A DNA stretch of 64,000 nucleotides from assembly GCA_910575275.1 (NCBI GenBank), contig CAJTEE010000001.1, forward strand, positions 186,001 through 250,000, in the 5' to 3' direction. The notes beneath the pieces are model-generated. The model saw only the letters and a program-made list of their open reading frames with translations, did not search any database and had not been told where the DNA came from. The first letter of the stretch is position 1. Each line of letters begins with the position of its first letter. Positions 43,032 to 50,803 of the stretch are shown in pieces. The DNA is from Lachnospiraceae bacterium. Its GTDB lineage: Bacteria > Bacillota > Clostridia > Lachnospirales > Lachnospiraceae. Made by a program: the position numbers and the translations under genes.

Positions 43032-44000
43032 TTAAAATTTATTCGCTGCGAATTTCGCGTCCTGTCCTGCAACAACCGCACAGATATCCTCTGCAACCGT
43101 CTCACAGCAGCGGATTACGGACTGTTCCGTCGTTGCCGCCGTATGCGGAGTCAAAATGACGTTATCCAGAGAATAGAGCGGGCTGTCAAGCGGAAGCGGT
43201 TCCTTCTCAGTGACATCCAATCCGGCGCAGTTGATTACCTTCTCCTGCATAGCCTGAATCAGTTCCGCTTCGTTTACCACCTCACCGCGGCTCGCATTGA
43301 TAAAGGACGCGGTTGGCTTCATAAGCTTAAACTGGCGCATTCCGACGCTGTGCTCCGTCTCGGGTGTAAGCGGTGTGTGAAGGCTGACAAAATCAGCCTG
43401 TCTAAAGACATCATCCTGCTCGGACACAAGCGTTAAAAGATCGCCGACCTGCTCCTGTTTTAAGAAGGGATCGTAGCCGATTACATGCATGCCAAAGCCG
43501 CACTTTGCAATCGTCGCCAGCATGCGGCCGATCCGTCCGCAGCCCAAAAGCCCCAGCGTCTTTCCCTGCAGCTCGTAGGTGTTTTCCAGGCCAAAGCGGA
43601 TCTTATAATTGCCTGAACGGAACTGCTTGTCCACATAATTAAAGCGGCGCGCGCATGCCAGCATCAAAAACGCTGCCTGCTCTGCAACAGACTGGGCATT
43701 CTGGCCCGGCGCGTATACGACACGGATCTTTCTCTCGGTCGCTGCCTTGATATCGATGTTATCAAGACCTGCGCCCTGCTTTCCAATGACTTTCAGATTC
43801 GGGCCCGCTGCATCCATCATCGCCGCAGTGATCGGCTCGGTACGGCACATGATCGCCTCGGGCTTTAATGCCTGAAGCTCCTTAACGTAACCAGCTTCGT
43901 CAAAGAAATGCTCCGTGACGACCGCCTTTCCGCCTGCTGCTTCAAAAATCTTCGTCGCCACCTCGCTGATCTGTACTGTGTAAAAAACTGTAAATGCCAT
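43032..44000 (-). CDS. D-isomer-specific 2-hydroxyacid dehydrogenase
   Basis: A 322-residue NAD-dependent dehydrogenase of the phosphoglycerate dehydrogenase family. The nucleotide-binding motif is GLLGCGRIGRMLA, the catalytic arginine is in NASRGEVVNEAELI, the glutamate in GLDVTEKEP, and the histidine in LTPHTAATTEQS. The usual ACT domain of full serine-pathway enzymes is absent. It lies downstream of gdhA after a long, structured 239-base gap. It may act in hydroxypyruvate, glyoxylate or 2-oxoacid metabolism. Confidence 0.88.
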   Translation of the reverse strand: MAFTVFYTVQISEVATKIFEAAGGKAVVTEHFFDEAGYVKELQALKPEAIMCRTEPITAAMMDAAGPNLKVIGKQGAGLDNIDIKAATERKIRVVYAPGQNAQSVAEQAAFLMLACARRFNYVDKQFRSGNYKIRFGLENTYELQGKTLGLLGCGRIGRMLATIAKCGFGMHVIGYDPFLKQEQVGDLLTLVSEQDDVFRQADFVSLHTPLTPETEHSVGMRQFKLMKPTASFINASRGEVVNEAELIQAMQEKVINCAGLDVTEKEPLPLDSPLYSLDNVILTPHTAATTEQSVIRCCETVAEDICAVVAGQDAKFAANKF

Positions 44001-44239
44001 GGTATAACTTCCTCTCTCTTTTTATTATTGAACGCAGACAGTGCGGTACAAACCGCCTGCTGCCTGTCAATCGCTCCCTTCGATCCGCGTCTCTCCCTGT
44101 TGTCTGATATGAGAATAGCCCTGTGTCCTTCCCTGTTGCCTGCCGCATACAGATGGGGGTCCCACGGGGACATATCTGCCCCGCAGCACCCCCCAATATT
44201 TTCCCCGTTTTAACGTTCTGTCAAAAAATCGTGCTTTGC
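44001..44239 (-). other. structured leader between gdhA and the hydroxyacid dehydrogenase gene
   Basis: This 239-base stretch has no gene. On the minus strand a hairpin can form around GTCCCCGTGGGAC near 44170 with outer arms CAGAT/ATCTG. Between 44145 and 44056 the motif AGGCAACAGG, then GGGAGAG, CGAAGGGAGC and AGGCAGCAGG appear in this order. These words resemble parts of glycine riboswitches but the expected pairing stems are not clear. No promoter or terminator is evident. It is a possible regulatory leader. Confidence 0.3.
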
Positions 44240-45592
44240 TTACCAGGCAATGCCCTGTGCCATCATCGCATCTGCAACCTTCTGGAAGCCGACGATGTTT
44301 GCACCGGCTACCAGGTTGTAGCCAAGGCCGTACTTCTCGGCAGCAGCAGCAGAACCGTCATGGATATCGGTCATGATCTGGTGAAGCTTGGAATCAACTT
44401 CCTCTGCCGTCCAGGAAATTCTCTCACTGTTCTGGCTCATCTCCAGACCGGATACGAGAACACCGCCTGCGTTGACTGCCTTGGACGGAGCAACGATCAT
44501 GTTCGGCTGATCCATTAAGAAACGGAGCGCCTCGTTGGTAGTCGGCATATTGGCAACTTCGATGTAATACTTGATGTTGTTGGCAACGATTCTCTTTGCC
44601 TGCTCGAGATCAACATCGTTCTGAGTTGCACACGGCATAATGATGTCAACCTTCTCGCCCCACGGCTTGTCGCCTGCGACGAACTTGCAGCCGAACTTGT
44701 CCGCATAATCCTGAACCTTATTACGGCCGGAAGCTCTCATCTCAAGCATGAAGTTGAACTTCTCCTCGGTGGTGATTCCATCCGGATCGTAGATGTAGCC
44801 ATCCGGGCCGGACAGAGTAACCGGCTTTGCACCAAGCTGCGTTAACTTCTGTACAGCGCCCCATGCCACGTTGCCGAAGCCCGCCAGAGCAACCGTCTTG
44901 CCCTTCAGCGTATCGTTCTCATGCTTCATAACTGCATCCAGGTAATAAACAGCACCGAAACCGGTTGCCTCCGGACGGATCAGGGAGCCGCCGAAGGAAC
45001 GTCCCTTACCGGTCAGAACGCCGTTCTCGAATGCGCCTTTGATCTTTCTGTACTGGCCATACAGATATCCGATCTCACGGGCACCAACGCCAAGGTCGCC
45101 GGCCGGAACATCAACATCCGGTCCGATGTGGCGGATTAACTCTGTCATGAAGGACTGGCAGAAACGCATAACCTCTCTGTCGCTCTTTCCGTTCGGATCG
45201 AAATCAGAACCGCCCTTAGCGCCGCCCATCGGGAGGGTCGTAAGGCTGTCTTTGAAGGTCTGCTCGAAGCCCAAGAACTTCATAATGGAAAGGTTTACGG
45301 ACGGAGCAAAACGTAAGCCGCCCTTGTACGGTCCAATTGCGCCGTTAAACTGTACACGATAGCCGGTATTTACATGGATATTTCCGTTGTCATCCTCCCA
45401 CGGAACACGGAATTCAATGACTCTCTCCGGAATTACCATTCTCTCAAGAAGGGCAACCTTCTCATACTCCGGATGGGCATCCACAACCGGGCCCAGGGAA
45501 GACAGCACCTCCTCAACGGTCTGGCAGAACTCCGGCTCGTTCGCATATTTCTTTTTAACGTCCTCAATTACCCGCTCAACATACTTGCTCAT
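44240..45592 (-). CDS. gdhA: NADP-specific glutamate dehydrogenase
   Basis: A 450-residue hexameric-type glutamate dehydrogenase that forms glutamate from 2-oxoglutarate and ammonia, or the reverse. The substrate motif PMGGAKGGSDFDPNGKSD, with its catalytic lysine, is near residue 115, RPEATGFGAVYYLDAV near residue 210 and the Rossmann motif VALAGFGNVAWGAV near residue 240. The ATG follows AAGGAGG. It is divergent from the 46019 regulator with 426 bases between them. I could not single out its promoter. Confidence 0.96.
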   Translation of the reverse strand: MSKYVERVIEDVKKKYANEPEFCQTVEEVLSSLGPVVDAHPEYEKVALLERMVIPERVIEFRVPWEDDNGNIHVNTGYRVQFNGAIGPYKGGLRFAPSVNLSIMKFLGFEQTFKDSLTTLPMGGAKGGSDFDPNGKSDREVMRFCQSFMTELIRHIGPDVDVPAGDLGVGAREIGYLYGQYRKIKGAFENGVLTGKGRSFGGSLIRPEATGFGAVYYLDAVMKHENDTLKGKTVALAGFGNVAWGAVQKLTQLGAKPVTLSGPDGYIYDPDGITTEEKFNFMLEMRASGRNKVQDYADKFGCKFVAGDKPWGEKVDIIMPCATQNDVDLEQAKRIVANNIKYYIEVANMPTTNEALRFLMDQPNMIVAPSKAVNAGGVLVSGLEMSQNSERISWTAEEVDSKLHQIMTDIHDGSAAAAEKYGLGYNLVAGANIVGFQKVADAMMAQGIAW

Positions 45593-45904
45593 TTTCGCAA
45601 ATACCTCCTTAAAAAATTTGGTTCACCCCTGTGCCGTCGGCACGAATAAGAGACTTAAAATACATTTTTGTGTCTTTTTATCAAGACGACTGATTCTGAA
45701 CCGGTACTTTTTTTCCTTCTGTGCAAACAGTTTCAACAGAATATGTAATACCGCCATTTTTCTTGCAGTTTCGCGAATTCATTTTTTCGTTTCTCCGCGT
45801 CAAGCCTGCGCCGTTTCCCTAACCGCCGCAGAACAAGAATCAACCTCTTTTTTAAGACTTGAGTATTTCATGTCTTTTATTTGTTCCAATTCTAGCATAT
45901 TCCT

Positions 45905-45933
45905 TTGACTTTGTCAATGCTTTGTGCTACGAT
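45905..45933 (+). promoter_or_regulatory. promoter of the degenerate-GGDEF regulator, in a 426-base gap
   Basis: TTGACT and TACGAT are separated by 17 bases and lie 86 bases upstream of the start at 46019. The rest of the gap between gdhA and this gene (45593-46018) shows no coding frame and no repeat that I would trust. Confidence 0.5.
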
Positions 45934-46018
45934 TCCTTTAGAAAAAAATATAAAATATCAAATCCCACCTTTTATCGGCAAATCATCTGCCAATATCCAG
46001 AAAGGAGTCTCCGAAATT

Positions 46019-47329
46019 ATGATTACCATCAGTGTCGTCAGTCCTGCAAAATCCATGGATGTCATCGACCGTGCCATCTCCAGAAAGGATTTCGGCTGTC
46101 TGTTCCAGCGGTACGTTTATGATCAGCTCGAAGAAATTAAGGACATATACGACCAGTGCAAAGACACCTGCGACGTCATTTTCTTTTCAGGAGAGCTTGG
46201 ATATTCCTATGCCCTGACCCACATTGACAATCTCCAGGTGCCCTGCTCACTGGTCGTCTATGAGGAAAAGCACCTGTTAAGCATCCTTTTGAATTTCGTA
46301 ATCCGCTATCCCCATATTCCTCTGAATCGGGTCTATATGGACTTTTTAACGCCCGTTAACGATTTTATGAATCTGAAAAAATATCTGAGCCCCGACTTCA
46401 TGCCATACGTGTTCGAAAACACACTTTATAATTACCAGACTCTCAAAGAGCGGGCGGAGGAGCTCTGGAACGCAGGAAAAATTGATATTATGCTGACCCG
46501 GACCACCAATCAGCTCGAAGTCTTAAACCGGTTACAAATCCCCTACATCCATCTGCTGCCGACCGAGGAGATGGTGCAGGATTCCATACGGAGTGCCATT
46601 GATGCGATCCGCTTAAAGCAGCGAAGCGACGTCACGAAGCTCGTGATCCTGATCAAGCTGATTTATCCGGAGCATATCACTTCTCAGGATCGTGAATACT
46701 TAGAGATCACGCTTCATAAATATCTGCTGGACTTCCGAAAGGAGTATCTGTATGATTTCTCTATTCATTCGATCTCCAATCGGTTCGAACTGGATGCGGA
46801 CGGTGATCTCTATAAAAACAGCTTCTCCCGGATTCAGGATCTGATTGCTTACCTCGATCAGAAGGGCGATCTGGACTTCCGTGTGGGCGCCGGCTTCGGG
46901 CATTCTCTTGGAGAAAGCCATTATCACGCCGACGTTGCGCTTGCAGAAGCCATTAAGTATGGAAAGAATGACGGTTTCATCATCCATGGGGACGATAATA
47001 CGCTGACCGGTCCTCTGTCCCTGACAAACTCCTTAAATTACAGCTACTCCAATACCAAGGCTCTCTCCTATTCCCAGAAAAACGGGATCAGCGGAAGCAA
47101 CCTCTTAAAAATCGTCGGCCTGTTCCAGATGGATGAGAACACGGTCATCACGGCCTCCTCCTTATCCCAGTGGCTGAACATTACCAGCCGAAGCTGCAAC
47201 CGGATCCTTCAGCAGCTTCTTGATTCTGGCTTAATCCACGAGATCGAGAGCCAGAAGCCGGAGGGCAAGGGCCGGCCGACCCGCCAGTACCGCTTCGTTA
47301 AAAACCGGTTTATCCGGGAATTTTTTTAG
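46019..47329 (+). CDS. regulator with degenerate GGDEF-like domain and C-terminal winged helix
   Basis: A 436-residue protein. I chose the ATG at 46019, after AAAGGAG. Residues 1-100 form a Rossmann-like sensor resembling the PrpR N-terminal domain (VVSPAKSMDVIDRAI). Residues about 190-340 end in VGAGFGHSLGESHYHADVA and FIIHGDDNTLTGPL. This looks like a GGDEF-type fold that has lost its GGDEF loop and so should bind a ligand without making c-di-GMP. Residues about 365-430 are a winged helix-turn-helix (SLSQWLNITSRSCNRIL, then GRPTRQYRF). It is divergent from gdhA and may control it or the nearby amidohydrolase genes. The effector is unknown. Confidence 0.75.
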   Translation: MITISVVSPAKSMDVIDRAISRKDFGCLFQRYVYDQLEEIKDIYDQCKDTCDVIFFSGELGYSYALTHIDNLQVPCSLVVYEEKHLLSILLNFVIRYPHIPLNRVYMDFLTPVNDFMNLKKYLSPDFMPYVFENTLYNYQTLKERAEELWNAGKIDIMLTRTTNQLEVLNRLQIPYIHLLPTEEMVQDSIRSAIDAIRLKQRSDVTKLVILIKLIYPEHITSQDREYLEITLHKYLLDFRKEYLYDFSIHSISNRFELDADGDLYKNSFSRIQDLIAYLDQKGDLDFRVGAGFGHSLGESHYHADVALAEAIKYGKNDGFIIHGDDNTLTGPLSLTNSLNYSYSNTKALSYSQKNGISGSNLLKIVGLFQMDENTVITASSLSQWLNITSRSCNRILQQLLDSGLIHEIESQKPEGKGRPTRQYRFVKNRFIREFF

Positions 47330-47336
47330 AGTGTGT

Positions 47337-47639
47337 CTAACGATTGCGTTCTGCCGGACAGACACCATGCTTTCCCAAAATTTCCGTAAGTGCGCTGCCG
47401 CTGCTTGTATGGCAGCGCACAATGTCTGTTTTTCCCACATCTATCTCCTCCAGAGCACAGCGGATCATCTTATGGGAAACCGTACCGGTGAACAAAATCA
47501 GCAGATCCGGACTGCCAATCTGCTTATGGAGCCCTGTCCGCATCTGTGTAAACACCTTTGCCTTATATTTATACCGCTCGCAGATCTCCTTGTACTGCCT
47601 TACCATGCGGTCATGCCCGCCGATAATTACCACGCTCAT
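47337..47639 (-). CDS. DUF2325 domain protein
   Basis: A 100-residue protein made only of the DUF2325 domain, with MSVVIIGGHDRMVRQYKEIC, DLLILFTGTVSHKM and the C-terminal KTDIVRCHTSSGSALTEIL. The family is widespread in Firmicutes and is often encoded near metal-dependent regulators or iron transport genes, but its biochemistry is unknown. It is divergent from a DtxR-family regulator, and two candidate DtxR-type operators lie just upstream of its start. It ends seven bases from the converging regulator gene at 47329. Confidence 0.88.
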   Translation of the reverse strand: MSVVIIGGHDRMVRQYKEICERYKYKAKVFTQMRTGLHKQIGSPDLLILFTGTVSHKMIRCALEEIDVGKTDIVRCHTSSGSALTEILGKHGVCPAERNR

Positions 47640-47682
47640 GACTCCTGCCCTCCTGTATCGTCAGAAATGAGATTTGGCTTTT

Positions 47683-47731
47683 GTTAGTCATATCTAACCA
47701 TTATCCTGCCTATAAGTTAGCACAGACTAAC
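47683..47731. promoter_or_regulatory. two DtxR/MntR-type operator candidates
   Basis: Two inverted repeats of the same form, GTTAG-TCATAT-CTAAC (47683-47698) and GTTAG-CACAGA-CTAAC (47716-47731), have centres 33 bases apart, about three helical turns. They resemble the TTAG...CTAA core of DtxR-family boxes. They lie between the DUF2325 gene and a DtxR-family regulator gene. Confidence 0.6.
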
Positions 47732-47761
47732 AATATTGTCAAGCTCATTTTCAGGCTCGCA

Positions 47762-47808
47762 CAAATTTTGTAACCGTGAATCCGTAGACCAAACGGTTAC
47801 GAAATTTG
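47762..47808. promoter_or_regulatory. long inverted repeat upstream of the DtxR gene
   Basis: CAAATTTTGTAACCGT (47762-47777) and ACGGTTACGAAATTTG (47793-47808) pair over 16 positions with one mismatch around a 15-base loop. The repeat lies about 90 bases upstream of the regulator start. It may be an RNA hairpin or an operator for a second protein. There is no T-run. Confidence 0.55.
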
Positions 47809-47898
47809 ACCCGAGGCGTAAAACATGGTATACTGGGAACGCCTATCGAGGCTTTTTACAGTCTTCGCACAGGTTTTATCGAAGGGAGGGAAATTCTT

Positions 47899-48276
47899 TT
47901 GAAAATACAGGAATCCGCCGAAAATTATCTCGAGATGATTCTGATGCTGAGTCTGCGGCAGCCGCATGTCCGCTCGATCGACATCGCCAATGAACTGGGC
48001 TTTTCCAAGCCGAGCGTCAGCGTCGCCATGAAAAATCTACGAACGGACGGACATATTCTGGTCGATGGAAACGGGCACATTACCCTGACCGCATCCGGAC
48101 GCGCGATCGCCGAGACAATCTACGAGCGCCATACGGCTCTCTCCGAGTGGCTGATTCGTCTGGGCGTTGACGAGCAGACCGCGGTCGCGGATGCCTGCCG
48201 CATCGAGCATGTCATCAGCGCCGAAAGCTTTACGGCCATTAAACGGCACATCCAAAAATCCGGGGAATCGGTTTAA
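47899..48276 (+). CDS. DtxR/MntR family metal-dependent regulator
   Basis: A 125-residue protein. The start is a TTG at 47899, about ten bases after GGGAGGG, which gives MKIQESAENYLEMILML, the normal N-terminus of the family. The helix-turn-helix is in VRSIDIANELGFSKPSVSV and the dimerisation/metal domain ends with ACRIEHVISAESFTAIKRH, where E, H and upstream residues usually bind iron or manganese. The C-terminal SH3-like domain of DtxR is absent, as in MntR. It likely represses the DUF2325 gene and itself through the GTTAG boxes. Confidence 0.88.
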   Translation: MKIQESAENYLEMILMLSLRQPHVRSIDIANELGFSKPSVSVAMKNLRTDGHILVDGNGHITLTASGRAIAETIYERHTALSEWLIRLGVDEQTAVADACRIEHVISAESFTAIKRHIQKSGESV

Positions 48277-48280
48277 AGGC

Positions 48281-48525
48281 CCCCAAGCCGGTCAAAGCGT
48301 CATAATCCACATAATTCAATCGGAGCTGCACCGCCTCGACCTGCGGATACCCGGTGAGAGCCTGCTTCATGATCCCGGCACGGTCATGGAAGGAGCTTCC
48401 GAAATGACGGATTCTCCCCTTTGCCTTTAATTCCGGCACCGTCTCATAGGCGCTGCAGCGCTTAAATTTTTCAAAATTCTCTGTTCCCTGGGCATGCATC
48501 AGATAAAAATCAAATATGCTTCTAT
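48281..48525 (-). pseudogene. aldo/keto reductase fragment
   Basis: The minus strand reads FDFYLMHAQGTENFEKFKR, then PELKAKGRIRHFGSSFHDR and VEAVQLRLNYVDYDAL, which is the middle third of a family of aldo/keto reductases that carry C-terminal ferredoxin domains. The N-terminal nucleotide and catalytic tetrad region and the C-terminal half are missing. The fragment abuts the 3-prime end of the DtxR gene, so a deletion probably joined them. Confidence 0.75.
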
Positions 48526-48665
48526 AAAAACATTCTGCATTCCGGCAGCTGCTACCGGTCAAGCGTTTTTTTACAACTTTTCTGATTCATTGCCTGAGTC
48601 CATACTGTCCTGCCCGCACGATGAAATTTTATATGTTTTGCATGGACGGAGTCGAGCGGACATGC

Positions 48666-48687
48666 TATAATCTCGGCAGAGATTATA
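48666..48687 (+). promoter_or_regulatory. extended -10 promoter within a perfect palindrome
   Basis: TATAATCTC and GAGATTATA form a perfect inverted repeat with a 4-base spacer. The left arm begins with a TATAAT box preceded by TG one base away, an extended -10 element. A repressor bound here would block the start of transcription. It lies 109 bases upstream of the lipoprotein gene, which it may drive. Confidence 0.5.
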
Positions 48688-48795
48688 CCTGCGCATTTCG
48701 GTTTCTGCATTCACCGCAGGAATCCGGGTGCTTATAATTTTTTTGATTTCAATATTTTTTATATATTATTTTATTTAAGGAAGGAAGGATTCTCC

Positions 48796-49464
48796 ATGAA
48801 AAACAAAACGAAACGGCTCCTCCTGATAACAGCACTTTTCGCCGCCTTAAGCCTCCTGTCCGGCTGCCAGGGCAAGGCGAGCGCGGCCGAAAACGAAAAA
48901 ACAGCCTATGAATACGGAATGGAACTCGTCGCCACCGCGGCAGAAATGGCAAAGAATGAAAATTTCGGCGCTGTCTACTCCTCAAGCGAAGAAATCCAGG
49001 CATTCACAGAAAAAATTGCCGCCGGAAACTACGAAACACCGTCTTTTACCTATCAAATCTCCCTCCCCGCCATAGACTCTATCGCCGCTTCCCTGGGGGC
49101 GTCCGATCTCTGTGACGGCCTTTCCGAGACACTTCGCGAACAGCTGAATCACCAAGCCGCCTCCGTCATCGTCAGTCAGCTCACCGCATCCGAGGGCACG
49201 GCCGCTCTGGCTGCCTCGTCCATCTACCGGGCCAATAAGGTCTTCGTCTGTCGGGAGCTTGAGGCAGACTGCATCTATCTGTACCTGTTTGAAAACGGCT
49301 ATCCGGTCGCCGTCACCTTCGCTGTCGGTGAAAACGGAGCCGTCAGCGCCACGGGCACCTTCGTACTCTGCGAGGAGCTGCGAAATGTTTCCTCCGCGGA
49401 AATACCGGAACGCCTGAACACGCTTCTTCAGCTTTTGGGCTGCACGGCAAAGCTTCTTCCATAA
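48796..49464 (+). CDS. hypothetical lipoprotein
   Basis: A 222-residue protein of unknown function. The ATG at 48796 follows AAGGAAGGA. A lysine-rich start, a hydrophobic stretch and a lipobox LLSGC with cysteine 24 make it a membrane-anchored lipoprotein. The mature part has a helical first third (YEYGMELVATAAEMAK) and a later part with a strand-rich look (VFVCRELEADCIYLYLFENG). I recognise no family. It is flanked by relics on both sides and followed by a small GC-rich hairpin near 49476-49494. Confidence 0.75.
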   Translation: MKNKTKRLLLITALFAALSLLSGCQGKASAAENEKTAYEYGMELVATAAEMAKNENFGAVYSSSEEIQAFTEKIAAGNYETPSFTYQISLPAIDSIAASLGASDLCDGLSETLREQLNHQAASVIVSQLTASEGTAALAASSIYRANKVFVCRELEADCIYLYLFENGYPVAVTFAVGENGAVSATGTFVLCEELRNVSSAEIPERLNTLLQLLGCTAKLLP

Positions 49465-49523
49465 AGAAGGAGTATCCTGCCCTCTGCGGGCAGGGGGAGG
49501 GGGCAATCCCCCAACGTATCCAT

Positions 49524-49640
49524 ATGCCTGAGCAAAGGCAAAACGCCCTCTTAACCTCCATGGCAAAGCTGCAAAGCTCCATCGACTTCATCGACCGAAA
49601 GCAGAGCCTGTACGGCCGTCTGCCGGCGCTCTCCAACTGA
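49524..49640 (+). pseudogene. short relic, possibly the C-terminus of a MerR regulator
   Basis: A 38-codon frame reads MAKLQSSIDFIDRKQSLY in its centre, like the coiled-coil end of MerR-family regulators. Nothing upstream resembles the DNA-binding part, and no ribosome site is seen. MerR genes often stand beside aldo/keto reductases, and a reductase relic lies 1 kb away. The evidence is thin. Confidence 0.3.
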
Positions 49641-49689
49641 CATTTTTTTCACTGACATGTTGTTTTTTTCGAGGGATATGAGGTATAAT
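49636..49689 (+). promoter_or_regulatory. uxuA promoter with tandem operator-like repeats
   Basis: TTGTTT (49660-49665) and TATAAT (49684-49689) are separated by 18 bases and lie 24 bases before the uxuA start. Two exact copies of ACTGACAT (49636-49643 and 49651-49658), 15 bases apart, lie directly upstream of the -35 box and may bind a regulator. Confidence 0.55.
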
Positions 49690-49712
49690 TGAGCCAAAGG
49701 AGGTATCTGTCT

Positions 49713-50792
49713 ATGAAAATGACGTTTCGTTGGTACGGAGAAAACAGCGATTCCGTAAAGCTCTCCCAGATCAAGCAGATTCCCGGCATGTCCGGGCTGA
49801 TGGGCTTTCTCGACTATAAGGCCGCCGGCGAGATCTGGACCGAGCAGGAAATCAAGTCTTATATTGACGGCGTCCATGCCGCGGGCCTTGCGTGTGAGGT
49901 GATCGAGAGCGTAAATGTCCACGAGGACATCAAAATGGGCCTTCCGACCCGTGATTTATACATCGAAAACTACATCCTCACGATCCGCAGCCTTGCCAAA
50001 TATGGTGTCAAGGTTATCGTCTATAACTTCATGCCCGTCTTTGACTGGCTGCGCACCGACCTTGCCCGCGTGATCCCGGAGGATGGCTCCAATAGCCTGT
50101 ACTTCGACGAAAAGGATCTGGGCGATATGGACCCGATGGAAATTGTAAGGAATACCATCGAAAATTCCAACGGATTTTCTCTGCCCGGCTGGGAGCCGGA
50201 GCGTCTGGGCGAGCTTGAAAAGACCTTAAAGCAGTATGAGGGCATGACACCGGACATGCTCCGCGAAAACTATAAATACTTCCTTGATGCCGTTATTCCG
50301 GTCTGCGAGGAAGTGAGCGTCCGTATGGCCTGCCATCCGGATGATCCGGCGTGGCCGATCTTCGGCCTTCCGCGCATCGCGCATTCCAAAGAACAATTTG
50401 ACTTGATCTGTGGTCTGCATGATTCTCCCGCCAACGCCCTCTGCCTCTGCACGGGTTCCCTCGGCTCAAATCCGGACAACAACATTCCGGAGATCGTCCG
50501 CCATTTCGGAGAGAAAAACCGGATCGCTGCCATGCATATCCGCAACATCAAATTCCTGGACGGCGTCCACCACTTCCGCGAGGCAAGCCATCTGTCCAAG
50601 GAGGGTGACCTCGACATGTTTGCCATCATGAAGGCCGTCTATGACACCTGCCCCGATACGTATATCCGTCCCGACCACGGCCGGATGATCTGGGATGAGG
50701 TCGGACGTCCGGGCTATGGCCTGTATGACCGTGCACTCGGTGCCGCCTACTTAAACGGCCTCTGGGAAGCCATCGAAAAAACATCCAAATAA
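49713..50792 (+). CDS. uxuA: mannonate dehydratase
   Basis: A 359-residue UxuA enzyme that converts D-mannonate to 2-keto-3-deoxygluconate in hexuronate breakdown. I chose the ATG at 49713 behind AAAGGAGG. Family stretches are [67 protein letters not shown] and [13 protein letters not shown], which include the metal-binding histidines, cysteine and aspartate. It is followed after 11 bases by uxuB. Confidence 0.96.
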   Translation: MKMTFRWYGENSDSVKLSQIKQIPGMSGLMGFLDYKAAGEIWTEQEIKSYIDGVHAAGLACEVIESVNVHEDIKMGLPTRDLYIENYILTIRSLAKYGVKVIVYNFMPVFDWLRTDLARVIPEDGSNSLYFDEKDLGDMDPMEIVRNTIENSNGFSLPGWEPERLGELEKTLKQYEGMTPDMLRENYKYFLDAVIPVCEEVSVRMACHPDDPAWPIFGLPRIAHSKEQFDLICGLHDSPANALCLCTGSLGSNPDNNIPEIVRHFGEKNRIAAMHIRNIKFLDGVHHFREASHLSKEGDLDMFAIMKAVYDTCPDTYIRPDHGRMIWDEVGRPGYGLYDRALGAAYLNGLWEAIEKTSK

Positions 50793-50803
50793 GGGAGAAT
50801 AAC

